64,000 nucleotides of DNA. It comes from Gemmatimonadota bacterium (GTDB lineage Bacteria; Gemmatimonadota; Gemmatimonadetes; Palauibacterales; KS3-K002). Made by a program: the position numbers and the translations under genes. Below the pieces are notes generated by a model. The model worked only from the letters and a program-made list of their open reading frames with translations, searched no databases and was not told where the DNA came from. Each line of letters opens with the position of its first letter. The stretch's first letter is position 1. Positions 26,476 to 35,766 of this stretch are shown here, piece by piece. The DNA lies in contig CP070815.1 in the NCBI GenBank assembly GCA_020344215.1, forward strand, positions 4,374,655 to 4,438,654, written 5' to 3'.

Positions 26476-27669
26476 CTAGAGCGTTACTGGAAGGTCGGAA
26501 GCCCCTGGGTCCGCCAGCGTTCGCTCGATCTCCTCGCGCACCTGAAGCGGCGATAGGCCGAGCGCCCGGGCGGCGGCGAGGATGTCGTCGTACTCGAGCT
26601 TGCGTTGGACGCGTCCGTCGGGGGCAGTGCTGGTCTTGACGCGGATGGTGAAGCCGCGCCACTGGAGGGCGGCGAGCGAGCGAGGCAGGAGCTCGCGCTG
26701 GACGCGCCAGTAACGCAGACCGATGGTCGTGCTGTGCTGGAAGAGCACGCGGCTGATCGTTTCCCGGCCGCTCTCCGGGATCAGCACCTCGATGCGGAGG
26801 CCGGTTCGGCTCTTCTTCATCTGTACCGGCTGCGTCCATACGTCGATGGCGCCGGCGACGTATAGTGCCTCGACGAGACTTGGCGCGTACTCGGGTGACA
26901 TGTCATCTACGTCGGCCTGGACGAGTACCGTTGGACCTCGCTCTTCCAGTTCGGCGATGATGAGGCGCAGGCAGTTGGGGTGTGTCGCTGGGTCGCGGTT
27001 TCCCGCACCGTAGCCGGACCGGATTGGGACGAACTCGCCCGGCACCCGTTGGCCGCCGGTGAGCACTGAGAGCAGGACGGCGCCGGTGGGCGTAGTGAGC
27101 TCGCCTTCCAGGTCGCTCTCGCGGACTGGCAGCCCCTCGAGCAGTCTGAGAGTGGCCGGAGCCGGGAGCGGGAGAGATCCGTGTTGTGTGGAGATGCAGC
27201 CGCGTCCGACGGCGACGTGTCGCGTGAAGCAGCGCTCGATTCCGAGGTGAGCGATGCCGGTGCAGGATCCGACGATGTCGACGATGGCGTCATCGGCGCC
27301 AACCTCGTGGAAGTGCACTTGATCTGCTGGAACGCCGTGTAGCGCACCCTCGACCTCGGCAAGTTTGTGGAACGCCTTGGTCGCTCGGTCACGCGCCGTT
27401 TCGCCGATGTCGGCTGCTTCGATGATCTGCAAGACGTCGTTCAAGCGTCGTGGAAGCTCAGCGCTCGTCGCCTCGAGCTGAACGGCGCTCGCCTTGAGCG
27501 ACCCACGCATCACCTCTTCGATTCTGACGTCCACTTGGACGGACAAGGACCGAACGAGATCGAGAAGCCATTTCGGTTCGAGGCCGAGGTCGATCAGGGC
27601 GCCCAGGACCATGTCGCCGCTGATACCGGCGAACGGGTCGAAGATCAGGCAGCGTGAGCGTTCTTCCAT
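26476..27669 (-). CDS. larC: Nickel-pincer cofactor nickel-insertion protein LarC
   Basis: Inserts nickel into the pyridinium bisthiocarboxylate mononucleotide to form the nickel-pincer nucleotide cofactor. The 397-residue protein has FDPFAGISGDMVLGAL, HFHEVGADDAIVDIVG, TPTGAVLL and a C-terminal cyclometallase part (DVDDMSPEYAPSLVEAL, MKKSRTGLRIEVL). In Lactiplantibacillus the product arises by frameshifting between larC1 and larC2; here both halves are in one frame. larA, larB and larE are not in the window. Confidence 0.93.
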   Translation of the reverse strand: MEERSRCLIFDPFAGISGDMVLGALIDLGLEPKWLLDLVRSLSVQVDVRIEEVMRGSLKASAVQLEATSAELPRRLNDVLQIIEAADIGETARDRATKAFHKLAEVEGALHGVPADQVHFHEVGADDAIVDIVGSCTGIAHLGIERCFTRHVAVGRGCISTQHGSLPLPAPATLRLLEGLPVRESDLEGELTTPTGAVLLSVLTGGQRVPGEFVPIRSGYGAGNRDPATHPNCLRLIIAELEERGPTVLVQADVDDMSPEYAPSLVEALYVAGAIDVWTQPVQMKKSRTGLRIEVLIPESGRETISRVLFQHSTTIGLRYWRVQRELLPRSLAALQWRGFTIRVKTSTAPDGRVQRKLEYDDILAAARALGLSPLQVREEIERTLADPGASDLPVTL

Positions 27670-27718
27670 TCAGACTCCTTGCAGGCTGCGAGCGCTTGAA
27701 GCGCGCAGCTGCATCTGG

Positions 27719-28876
27719 CTACTCCAGGTACTTGATCCAGGCGCCGGTGTTGAAGCAGACAACGCTATCCTCCGGCCCGATGTGGCCTTCCGCCCTCAAG
27801 CGGTAGAGGCCCGCGAGAGTCGCCCCTCCTTCCGGGCACGCCGCTATGCCGTGCCGCAAGAACTCACGAGCCGCCCGCAGCAGTTCGGCGTCGCTGACCG
27901 CGGCCGCGGCACCGCCGCTCTCCCTGACGGCGCGCAGGATGAGGAAATCGCCCAGGGCGCTGGGGACGCGGAGGCCCGAGGCGACGGTCTCCGGCCCCGC
28001 CCAGGGCTCCGCCGAGTCGGCGCCTGCGGCCCAGGCCCGGACGATCGGAGCGCAGCCGGCCGACTGCACAACGTACATACGCGGACGTCTGCCCGGCTCG
28101 ATCCAACCGAGCGCCTCGAGCTCGGCGAAGGCCTTCCACATGCCGATGATCCCTGTGCCGCCTCCGGTTGGATAAATGATGGCGTCCGGCAGGCTCCATC
28201 CCATCTGCTCACAGATCTCGTAGCCCATCGTCTTCTTGCCCTCGACGCGATAGGGCTCACGGAGCGTCGAGACGTCGAAGTACCCCGTCTGCCGAGCGAA
28301 CTCGCGGGCTTTCGCACCGCAGTCGGTTATCACGCCGTCCAGGAGCTCGACCTCAGCACCCAGGGCGCGACACTCAGCCACTATTGCCGGCGGAGTGTCC
28401 TTGGGCATGTACACCCGCACTGGTACGCCGGCGCGAGCGGCGTATGCCGACAGTGCGCCGGCGGCGTTGCCTGCCGAGGGGGCGACGAAGCCGGAGGCGC
28501 CGCCGGCGACCGCCCGCGTTACCGCGGCGGACATCCCGCGGGCTTTGAAGGAAGCGGTCGGGTTGAGCCCCTCGTCCTTGACCGAGAGCTTCCCCACTCC
28601 TGCCAGCTTGGCCAGCTTGGGGACGTCGAGAAGCGGCGTGCCGCCCTCCCCCAGAGTGATCGGCTCTTCCCCGGCCGCCAGCGGCATGACCTCCCGGTAG
28701 CGCCACATAGTCCAGGGGCGCCCCTCCAGGTCTTTGGGGTCGAACTGCTTCGCGATGCGCTCGAGCGGATAGCGGGCCAGCAGCGGCGCGCCACACTCCT
28801 CGCAGACGCCCGGCGTACCGGCCGGCTCGGTCTCGCGCTCACAACGCGAGCAGCTCAGGATGAAATCGAGCTGCAT
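27719..28876 (-). CDS. thrC: Threonine synthase
   Basis: PLP enzyme converting O-phosphohomoserine to threonine. The 385 residues begin with a zinc-ribbon-like CSRCERE...CEECGAP segment, then LGEGGTPLL, the PLP lysine in NPTASFKARGMSAAV, the phosphate-binding SAGNAAGALSAYAAR and a Gly-rich PTGGGTGI. The start ATG 28876 lies 10 bases after the gltX stop; a longer open frame upstream overlaps gltX. The length and zinc-ribbon fit the shorter thrC class. Related threonine deaminases lack this N-terminus. Confidence 0.92.
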   Translation of the reverse strand: MQLDFILSCSRCERETEPAGTPGVCEECGAPLLARYPLERIAKQFDPKDLEGRPWTMWRYREVMPLAAGEEPITLGEGGTPLLDVPKLAKLAGVGKLSVKDEGLNPTASFKARGMSAAVTRAVAGGASGFVAPSAGNAAGALSAYAARAGVPVRVYMPKDTPPAIVAECRALGAEVELLDGVITDCGAKAREFARQTGYFDVSTLREPYRVEGKKTMGYEICEQMGWSLPDAIIYPTGGGTGIIGMWKAFAELEALGWIEPGRRPRMYVVQSAGCAPIVRAWAAGADSAEPWAGPETVASGLRVPSALGDFLILRAVRESGGAAAAVSDAELLRAAREFLRHGIAACPEGGATLAGLYRLRAEGHIGPEDSVVCFNTGAWIKYLE

Positions 28877-28886
28877 CTCGAGTACC

Positions 28887-30326
28887 CTATGCGTCGGCTG
28901 ATGCCTGCGCCTCTCGGATGACCCGCAGCGATGTCTCTCGGCCTTGGATCTCGAAGATGTCGACCAGCTCGGGTCCTTCGGTCGACCCGGTGACCGCCGC
29001 GCGGACGGGCATGAACAATTCTCTGCCCTTCGTGCCCGCCTGCTTCCCGGCGGCGCGGACCGCGTTAACCGCAGCTTCGCCTGTCCAATCCTCAATCGCT
29101 TCCAGCGCCTCTGCTACGGCCTGCAGGGTACGCGATACGCTGGGAGCTTTGAGCGCCTCGAGTGCCTGCGGAGTCCAGCTCATCGGGTCGGGTGGATAAA
29201 ACTGGGGCAAGAGTCGAGACGCGCTCGCGAAAGTGGTGATACGTTCTTGGACTGCTGCGGCGATGCGCACCCTGTGGTCTTCGAGGTCCGGATACGACGC
29301 CGAACCGAGATGCTCAGCCAGCCGCTCAGCGAGTTCTTCGAGACTCATGCGCCTGATATACTCTCCGGAGAGCCACTCGAGCTTGCCCGGGTCGAGCCTC
29401 ACGTCGCTCGCCCCCAGGCGTGCAAGGTCGATCTCGGCGATCAGCCTCTCCGGTGGCAGGACTTCGTCGCCGCTCGGGCTCGACCACGAAAGCAGCGACA
29501 GGTAGTTGACCAGCGCGTCAGGATGATATCCCCCGTCGAGATAATCGCGGAGACTGCGGGCGCCGTGACGCTTGGAGAGCGCCGAGCCGTCGGGGCCGAG
29601 TACGTGAGGTACGTGTACGAAGGTCGGCGGCTCCACGTCCAAGGCGTGGTAGATCATCACCTGGCGCGGCGTATTGGCCAGGTGCCCGACACCGCGGATC
29701 ACATGGCTTATGGCCATGGAGGTGTCATCGACCACCACAGCGAAGTTATAGGTCGGGTTTCCGTCCGACTTCAGAATCACGAAGTCGCCGAACTCGCCAG
29801 AGTCGAAGGTGATCGTGCCGCGGACCACGTCGTTGACGATGGCCTGATCGGCCGGGACTACGAAGCGGATGGCCGGTGCGATACCCTGCTTCCGGAAGCG
29901 CTGCTCTCCGTCGGGGCTGAGGTGCCGGCACCTGCCGTCGTATACCGGTCGGTCCCCACGTGCGATCGCCGCTTCCTTCTTGGCTTCGAGCTCTTCGGTC
30001 GAGCAGTAGCAGCGGAACGCTTTGCCGGCTCCTAGTAGCTGCTCGGCATACTCGTGGTACAGCGCGGTCCGCTCGCTCTGGCGATACGGCCCCCGGTCGC
30101 CACCCGAATCGGGCCCTTCGTCCCAGTCGATACCCAACCGCCGCAGGGTTTCCATGATCTCGGCTTCCGAGCCCGGCAGGTTGCGGTCCACGTCTGTGTC
30201 CTCAATCCGCAGGATGAACTGCCCCCCGCAATGCCGTGCATAGAGCCAGTTGAGAACGGCGATCCGCGCGTTCCCCAGATGCAGCTCTCCGGTCGGACTG
30301 GGTGCGAAACGGGTCCTAACGGTCAT
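28887..30326 (-). CDS. gltX: Glutamate-tRNA ligase
   Basis: Class I aminoacyl-tRNA synthetase for Glu. The 479-residue protein has RFAPSPTGELHLGNAR (HIGH-type site as HLGN), RIEDTDVDRN, a zinc-binding-type insert CYCSTEE...YDGRCR, and KMSKS as SALSKRHG, then an all-helical anticodon-binding C-terminus. No separate glnS is seen here, so whether it also charges tRNA-Gln is open. Confidence 0.96.
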   Translation of the reverse strand: MTVRTRFAPSPTGELHLGNARIAVLNWLYARHCGGQFILRIEDTDVDRNLPGSEAEIMETLRRLGIDWDEGPDSGGDRGPYRQSERTALYHEYAEQLLGAGKAFRCYCSTEELEAKKEAAIARGDRPVYDGRCRHLSPDGEQRFRKQGIAPAIRFVVPADQAIVNDVVRGTITFDSGEFGDFVILKSDGNPTYNFAVVVDDTSMAISHVIRGVGHLANTPRQVMIYHALDVEPPTFVHVPHVLGPDGSALSKRHGARSLRDYLDGGYHPDALVNYLSLLSWSSPSGDEVLPPERLIAEIDLARLGASDVRLDPGKLEWLSGEYIRRMSLEELAERLAEHLGSASYPDLEDHRVRIAAAVQERITTFASASRLLPQFYPPDPMSWTPQALEALKAPSVSRTLQAVAEALEAIEDWTGEAAVNAVRAAGKQAGTKGRELFMPVRAAVTGSTEGPELVDIFEIQGRETSLRVIREAQASADA

Positions 30327-30372
30327 CGCGATTAGCGCCGTTGCGGTAGCACAGTTGGGTTAGGCGCGGCTC

Positions 30373-30401
30373 AAGATAGGCCGGGCGAAGATTGGGAACA
30401 A
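30373..30401 (-). promoter_or_regulatory. Possible promoter before gltX
   Basis: On the minus strand TTGTTC (30401-30396) and TATCTT (30378-30373) are 17 bases apart in the 82-base gap between uvrC and gltX. The -35 matches consensus at only three positions, so this is tentative. Confidence 0.3.
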
Positions 30402-30408
30402 GCACCGT

Positions 30409-32247
30409 CTAACTGTTCGGTCCGTCAATGCCGCGCAGCCGGCCGGCGATCTCCTCGGCAAGGCGGGGCCCGATTCCGCGAACGCGAGCGATCTCCTCAA
30501 CCGAGGCCGACGCTACACCCTTGAGGCTCCCGAAGGCGTGCAGCAGCGCTTTCTGGCGCGCCGGCCCCACGCCGGGTATGTCGAGCAGCTCTGAGCGTAG
30601 CGTGCGGCGGCTGCGTCGCTTCCGGTGATAGTGCACGCCGAAGCGGTGCGCTTCGTCACGCACTCGTTGAAGCAGCCTGAGTCCGGGCTCGCGGCGTGAA
30701 AGCCGAAGCGGCGTGCTCCTGTCGAGCGTGAAGACCAACTCCTCGCGCTTGGCGAGGGAAATCAGCGGCAGATCCGGAACTCCGGCGCGCTCCAGCGCCT
30801 GCGCTGCTGCGGACAGCTGGCCCTTCCCGCCATCGACGAGTACCAGGTCGGGTAGCCGCCCGTGTTCATCGACCCGACGTGTGAAGTATCGTCCGACGAT
30901 TTCCTGCACGGACGCATAGTCGTCGAAACCTGCGGCCGATTCGATCTTGAAGCGTCTATACTCGGCCTTCAGCGGTTCACCGTTTTCGAACCACACGGCA
31001 GCTCCCACCGGTTCGGCGCCCTGGATGCTCGAGATGTCGAATCCGATGATCGAGCGCGGGACACGCTCGAGGTTCAGCTCACCTTGGAGCGAATAGAGCG
31101 ATTCGGGTGCACGCTTCTCCGCCAGCCCTTCCAGCAGGCGCCTCTCTTCCAGCAGATGACGGGCGTTCTCTTCCGCCCGCAGTACAAGGTCGCGCTTCAC
31201 ACCGCGCTGGGGAGCCCGCACGTTGAAGGCGTGGCCGGCACGCTCTCGCAGATGTGCGGCGACCGCTTCGCGATCGGCGAAGTCCGCCGGCACCAACAGC
31301 TGCTTCCCTACTTCCTGCTGTGTTAGGTAGTAGCGGGCGATGAAAGCCGAGAGTACTGTCTGGTCCTCTTCGCCGCTTACGTTGCCCAAGAAGTACGCTT
31401 CACGGCCGAGTAGCTTACCCTCGCGAACCTTGAAGATGACCCCACACGCGTCGTCGCCGTCTCTTGCCAGGGCGACTGCATCGATATCGCCACCTCTAGG
31501 ATCGATGGCGAGTTGTCGCCGCTCGATCTCCTCCAGCCCGCGAAGCACGTCCCGATACTCCGCGGCGCGCTCGAATTCCAGGGCACGCGCCGCCTCCGCC
31601 ATCCGCTCAGCAAGCTTCGTCGCCAGTTTCCCCGTGTGGCCCTGGAGGACGAGTAGTACCTCGTCGATCATCTCACGGTACTCGTCCTGAGACTGGAAGC
31701 CGACACATGGTGCCTTACAGCGTCCGATGTAGTAGTCGAGACAGGGTCGAGGCGGAGCCTGGCGCGGGAGGTCGTAGTGACAGGAACGGATCGTGTAGAG
31801 CTTCTTGATCGCCCTGAGCGCGCGGCGCATGTGGCCGACATCGGCATAGGGACCGAAGTAGCGGGATCCGTCCTTTAGCAGGCGGCGTGTGACGAACACT
31901 CGAGGCAACGGTTCGTGTACCGTCACCTTTATGTAGGGGTACGTCTTGTCGTCGCGGAGCCGGATGTTAAAGCGTGGGTTGTATTCCTTTATCAGGTTGG
32001 ATTCGAGCATCAGCGCTTCGGAGTCCGACCTTGTCACGATCGAGTCGAAGTCGACGATCTGCCGCGTCATCGCGGGCGGCTTGTGGTGGGAACCCGGGTC
32101 GTCGCGGAAGTACGAGCGCACACGATCGCGCAGCGACTTCGCCTTACCGACGTAGATCGGCCTGCCCTTCGCGTTCTTCAGGACATAGACGCCGGTTGCG
32201 GCGGGAAGCGCCGCCAGCTTCTCCTCGATCGACGTCGTGTGTGGCAT
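30409..32247 (-). CDS. uvrC: UvrABC system protein C
   Basis: Dual-incision nuclease of nucleotide excision repair. The 612-residue protein has an N-terminal GIY-YIG domain (GVYVLKNAKG, PIYVGKAKSLRDRVRSYF), a Cys-cluster (CHYDL...CLDYYIGRCKAPC), a UVR motif (ALEFERAAEYRDVLRGLEEI) near 210-235, an RNase-H-like nuclease domain (IGFDISSIQG, LVDGGKGQLSAA) and tandem C-terminal HhH motifs (LDIPGVGPARQKALL, VRGIGPRLAEEI). It starts 3 bases after murJ ends. Confidence 0.97.
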   Translation of the reverse strand: MPHTTSIEEKLAALPAATGVYVLKNAKGRPIYVGKAKSLRDRVRSYFRDDPGSHHKPPAMTRQIVDFDSIVTRSDSEALMLESNLIKEYNPRFNIRLRDDKTYPYIKVTVHEPLPRVFVTRRLLKDGSRYFGPYADVGHMRRALRAIKKLYTIRSCHYDLPRQAPPRPCLDYYIGRCKAPCVGFQSQDEYREMIDEVLLVLQGHTGKLATKLAERMAEAARALEFERAAEYRDVLRGLEEIERRQLAIDPRGGDIDAVALARDGDDACGVIFKVREGKLLGREAYFLGNVSGEEDQTVLSAFIARYYLTQQEVGKQLLVPADFADREAVAAHLRERAGHAFNVRAPQRGVKRDLVLRAEENARHLLEERRLLEGLAEKRAPESLYSLQGELNLERVPRSIIGFDISSIQGAEPVGAAVWFENGEPLKAEYRRFKIESAAGFDDYASVQEIVGRYFTRRVDEHGRLPDLVLVDGGKGQLSAAAQALERAGVPDLPLISLAKREELVFTLDRSTPLRLSRREPGLRLLQRVRDEAHRFGVHYHRKRRSRRTLRSELLDIPGVGPARQKALLHAFGSLKGVASASVEEIARVRGIGPRLAEEIAGRLRGIDGPNS

Positions 32248-32250
32248 CGA

Positions 32251-33828
32251 CTAGGAACCGCCGTCTGACCAGACTCTCAGGCCGTCGGCGGGAAAGGCGC
32301 CGAGAAGCCGGGTGGCCGCAAGGTATACCACGCCGAACGAGCCTAGCGCGCCTGCGGTCACCCAAATCCGCGTCACCAGCCGAGCATCGCTCGCTGGCAC
32401 AGGCGCAAACCAGAATACCACGGCAAGCCCGACTGCGGCGGCAGCCGCGCAGGCCGCGCCCACCTTCAGCATGTGCAAAACGTCGCCCGGGGTAAAGATC
32501 TTGCCGATCCGGCTCCCTAGCCCTTTCCAGAGCAGCAGCAGATAGCACCATGAACCGAGCGCGGTGCCGACGGCGAGCCCCGGAGCGTAAAGAGGCCACA
32601 TCAGGGTGGCCCCGGTGCCAGCCCCGATCACCAGGCCCACGACCGCGTAGCGCACCGGAGTCCGGGTATCGAGCATAGCATGGAAGCCGGAGGCGAAGAG
32701 TTTAACCGAGGACGCGGCGAGGAGTCCTATCGAGTAGGCGGCCAGCGTGCCGTGCACTACAGCGGTGTCTTCCGCCAGGAAGTCGCCCCTCTGAAACAGC
32801 AGCGCAACGACCCAGTCGCCGAACAGGATGAGCGCGACGCACGACGGCAGAACCATGAAGACCACGTTGCGGAAGCCGCGCTTCAGCCGCTCACGAAGGG
32901 CGCCGTACGACGCCGAGTCGGCCTCGCGCGAGAGTTCGGGCAGCGAGGACGCTGCTACAGAGATCCCAAAGAGGCTTACCGGCAAGAAATAGAGGCGCTG
33001 GCTGTAGTAGAGCGCCGCCACCGCACCATGAACCAGAAAGCTGGCCAGGAACACGTCCAGCAGACTCGCGACCTGTGCCACCCCCTGCCCGAGGACGACG
33101 GGGCCGAAGTTCTGGACGACCCGACGCACAGGTCCCCAGGCGGTCTGCAGCGAAAGCTTGAACTTGCCGGCCAACCGGCGGGCGGTGGGCAACTGGATGA
33201 GAAACTGCAAGGCGCCGCCGATAAGGGTCGACCAGGCGAGCGCTACCACGAGCGGTTCCCAGCCGGCCCGCCATGCGATGAGGAGCCCTGCGATCTGAGA
33301 TAGGTTCCAGACGACGGGAGCGGCGAAACTGAGGAAGAAGCGACGGTGACTGTTGAGTACGCCCAAGCACCACGCCGCCAGGACCATAAACCCCGCCATC
33401 GGAAAGAGAATGCGGACGAGGCGCGTCGTGAGCCCAACCGACTCGTCCGGCCAACCGGGCACGAGCAGCCGCGTCAGCCAGGGGGCCAAGAGGATTCCTA
33501 GTGCGCTGAGAGCCGCAGCGAGTACGAGGAGCAGGCCGAGGACGTTGCCGGCCAACTTACGGGCGTCCCCCTCCGCCTCCCGGCCCAACAGCCCGCTGTA
33601 GACGGGGATGAACGAGGCCGAGAGGGTCCCCTCGCCTAGGAGATTGCGGATGATGTTGGGGATCCTGAGCGCCGCTGCGTAGGCGTCGGCCGCCACGGTA
33701 GTGCCGAAGAAAGCAGCGATTGCCACGTCGCGGCCGAACCCGGCCACACGACTAAGAAAAATCCCCGCTCCCACGGCAAACGCGGGGCGGGGCTTTCGTC
33801 CTACTCGGCTCGCGCCCTCACTCCTCAC
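32251..33828 (-). CDS. murJ: Lipid II flippase MurJ
   Basis: Flips the peptidoglycan precursor lipid II across the inner membrane (MOP superfamily). The 525 residues show about 14 helices and the family N-terminus GIFLSRVAGFGRDVAIAAFFG, ADAYAAALRIPNIIRNLLGEG and SASFIPVYS. A terminator-like hairpin with a T-run lies inside the first 25 codons (see separate entry). It overlaps the small membrane protein gene upstream by 11 bases. Confidence 0.95.
   Translation of the reverse strand: MRSEGASRVGRKPRPAFAVGAGIFLSRVAGFGRDVAIAAFFGTTVAADAYAAALRIPNIIRNLLGEGTLSASFIPVYSGLLGREAEGDARKLAGNVLGLLLVLAAALSALGILLAPWLTRLLVPGWPDESVGLTTRLVRILFPMAGFMVLAAWCLGVLNSHRRFFLSFAAPVVWNLSQIAGLLIAWRAGWEPLVVALAWSTLIGGALQFLIQLPTARRLAGKFKLSLQTAWGPVRRVVQNFGPVVLGQGVAQVASLLDVFLASFLVHGAVAALYYSQRLYFLPVSLFGISVAASSLPELSREADSASYGALRERLKRGFRNVVFMVLPSCVALILFGDWVVALLFQRGDFLAEDTAVVHGTLAAYSIGLLAASSVKLFASGFHAMLDTRTPVRYAVVGLVIGAGTGATLMWPLYAPGLAVGTALGSWCYLLLLWKGLGSRIGKIFTPGDVLHMLKVGAACAAAAAVGLAVVFWFAPVPASDARLVTRIWVTAGALGSFGVVYLAATRLLGAFPADGLRVWSDGGS
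33757..33787 (-). terminator. Terminator-like hairpin inside the 5' end of murJ
   Basis: On the minus strand the arms GCGGGG complement CCCCGC (33763-33768 pairing with 33782-33787, or alternatively 33787-33792), directly followed by ATTTTTC (33762-33756). It falls within murJ codons of the GRKPRPAFAVGAGIF segment. It could be coincidence of coding, or an attenuator after the small upstream gene. Confidence 0.35.
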
Positions 33829-34153
33829 CGGGCGGCAATGCCTCCTGTTCCTTAGGTTTCTCGAGCAGCTGCCTGATGAAGCGCGATTCTTCCTGAAGCG
33901 ACTGAACGCTTTCCGAGAGGTATTGCACCTCCTCCTCCAGCCGTTTGAGACGGCCCTCGCCTTCTTCTACCTGTTCGCCGGCACCCAGGCGGCGCGCCAG
34001 TGCTCGGCCGACCTCTGAATCGAGAACGATGGCCGTGAGCGGGATCATCATCAGGAGGAGAACCACAACGCCGAGAACCCAGACCATGCTATAAACCACC
34101 TTTGTCGGTTTGTCGGACGAGCGAAACGTAGGCCGCGGTGTCCTCCGGGGCAA
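33818..34153 (-). CDS. Hypothetical small membrane protein with coiled coil
   Basis: I do not recognise this 111-residue protein. It has a basic N-terminus, one membrane helix at about 19-44 (VVYSMVWVLGVVVLLLMMIP) and a cytosolic or periplasmic coiled coil at about 65-100 (LKRLEEEVQYLSESVQSLQEE) with a charged tail. It overlaps murJ by 11 bases and follows bshC by 5 bases, so it is likely co-expressed with murJ. The layout is reminiscent of small envelope-assembly adaptors but nothing specific can be said. Confidence 0.65.
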   Translation of the reverse strand: MPRRTPRPTFRSSDKPTKVVYSMVWVLGVVVLLLMMIPLTAIVLDSEVGRALARRLGAGEQVEEGEGRLKRLEEEVQYLSESVQSLQEESRFIRQLLEKPKEQEALPPGEE

Positions 34154-34158
34154 GTAAT

Positions 34159-35766
34159 CTAGTCCAAGGGAGTTACCACCTTCTGGTAGATCTCATCCAG
34201 CAGTCCTTCCCCGTAACGCACAAGGAACGGATAGGGGCTCAGCATGCGTTCCTGCGGCTTGCCGCCAGGGTAAAGGTTGACCGCCGCCTTCTCGAGTTGG
34301 CCCCGTACGATCTGCCCCTTCTCCCGCAGGCGCGCCTGCAGTCGCGATTCCAACCCGTCGATACTCGAGTGAATCGCCCTTTGGCCGCTCCCCAGCAGGC
34401 TCTGGGCTCCCGGGTCGAATCCCAGCGCTGCCGCCTCGACCCGGTCCAGCGCTGCCGCCACGTCGCTACGAAGCCGCGCCAGCGATTCCTGCAACTCAGG
34501 GGGGGTACGCTGGTCCAGCAGGCGGTTAATCGCCCTGGTGGCGTCGCCAGCCAGCTCGTCAGGCCGTATCCCGTACTTGTCGAGAACTCTGGCGACCTTG
34601 GGCTCGATCATGCGAAAAGCGGCCCGCGGTACGACTACGGGGGCGGGCACCTCGTGGAGTGCAAACAGCACCTGGCTCTGCGCCAGGTAGGCGATCTCGC
34701 CGGGTCCAACGACGTGCGCTACTACCGGGAACGCTCGCGCTTCTGCAACAGGTCGCAGCAGCGCCCCCGGGCTCAACCGCTCGGGCGTGCTATGCAGTAT
34801 CGAACGGAGATCTTCTCCGCGCAGCACCTCTGCCGAACGACGCAGACGTCCCGTGTCACCCTCGTAGAGCACGCGGTCGCGTCCAAGCTTCCCTTCCAGA
34901 AAGAGGTTCGTTGCACCGGTTGCCACCCCCACCTGGGGGTCGAACCCGGCCTGCGAGATAGCCTGCGAGCGCTCGAGCAGCCGCGCCTCACTCTCCGCTC
35001 GTTGCTCCCACTCGGACCAGAGTAGCTCGCGGTTCTCCCGCTTGACGTACAGGTGCGCGGTTCGCACCAGCAGGAACGCGTAGCGTCTCAGCAGGTGGCC
35101 AAGTGCGGCCTCGAAGGCCTCGGCGAGTCCGCGGCCCGGGCGATAGGCATCTCGAAGCGGCTCTAGGATACCAGCCTTAAACTCCGAGTCTGGTGTGGCT
35201 TGGGCCAACGAATCTAAGGCATGCTCTACGTCTTCCCCCAGTAGGATTCGCTCGACCGACGGTGTCGGTCCTCCCTCCTCGGCGGCGTGAGGGGCCTGCA
35301 CGGAGAGTCGCCGGAGCCGGTTGTCCAGATCGATGACGTGAGCGTGGCTCACCTCCGCCCAGTCGTGGTCTTCCGAGGCGGTAGAGAACAGGGGCATGAC
35401 GGGAACTTCGAGGTGTTCTTCTAGCTGCTGTGACATCCGTTGCGCCGTAAATGCCTTATAGAGGGTGTAGAGAGGGCTCACGAACAGGCCGGCCTGCTGT
35501 CCAGTGGCGACGAAGAGTCCCCGACCCTCTATGAGCGCCCCCAGGCGCTCGCGCGGACGCCCCTCTAGCGCGGGGACGAAGTGGGAGAGTGCTTCCCAGC
35601 GGGAAGCGGGATAGGCGGCGCGGATTCGCTCGGCGACTTCGCGGTAGCTGTCCAGATCATTCGGAGCGTCGGCGAGGTAGAAAGCGCCCACGCGGGGGTA
35701 GTCGTCGACGTAGGCGCCGGCGAGGCCGGGGGCAGTGAGCGGAACGGGTTCGATCCTAACACTCAT
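34159..35766 (-). CDS. bshC: Putative bacillithiol cysteine ligase BshC
   Basis: Family proposed to add cysteine to GlcN-malate in the last step of bacillithiol synthesis. The 535-residue protein has the family motif TGQQAGLFVSPLYTLYKAFT, VPVMPLFSTASEDHDWAEVSH and a C-terminal coiled-coil region (about 440-500). ATG 35766 overlaps the methyltransferase stop. bshA and bshB are not in the window; presence of bacillithiol in this organism is inferred only from this gene. Confidence 0.88.
   Translation of the reverse strand: MSVRIEPVPLTAPGLAGAYVDDYPRVGAFYLADAPNDLDSYREVAERIRAAYPASRWEALSHFVPALEGRPRERLGALIEGRGLFVATGQQAGLFVSPLYTLYKAFTAQRMSQQLEEHLEVPVMPLFSTASEDHDWAEVSHAHVIDLDNRLRRLSVQAPHAAEEGGPTPSVERILLGEDVEHALDSLAQATPDSEFKAGILEPLRDAYRPGRGLAEAFEAALGHLLRRYAFLLVRTAHLYVKRENRELLWSEWEQRAESEARLLERSQAISQAGFDPQVGVATGATNLFLEGKLGRDRVLYEGDTGRLRRSAEVLRGEDLRSILHSTPERLSPGALLRPVAEARAFPVVAHVVGPGEIAYLAQSQVLFALHEVPAPVVVPRAAFRMIEPKVARVLDKYGIRPDELAGDATRAINRLLDQRTPPELQESLARLRSDVAAALDRVEAAALGFDPGAQSLLGSGQRAIHSSIDGLESRLQARLREKGQIVRGQLEKAAVNLYPGGKPQERMLSPYPFLVRYGEGLLDEIYQKVVTPLD

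Noticed and set aside
28877..29095. N-terminal extension of threonine synthase
   Set aside because: It overlaps gltX and reads as Arg/Ser-rich out-of-frame sequence; ThrC starts before its zinc-ribbon.
27494..30035. Two long + strand open frames (475 and 363 codons) opposite larC/thrC and gltX
   Set aside because: Their translations have no motifs and the opposite strand encodes well-conserved enzymes; they result from high GC content.
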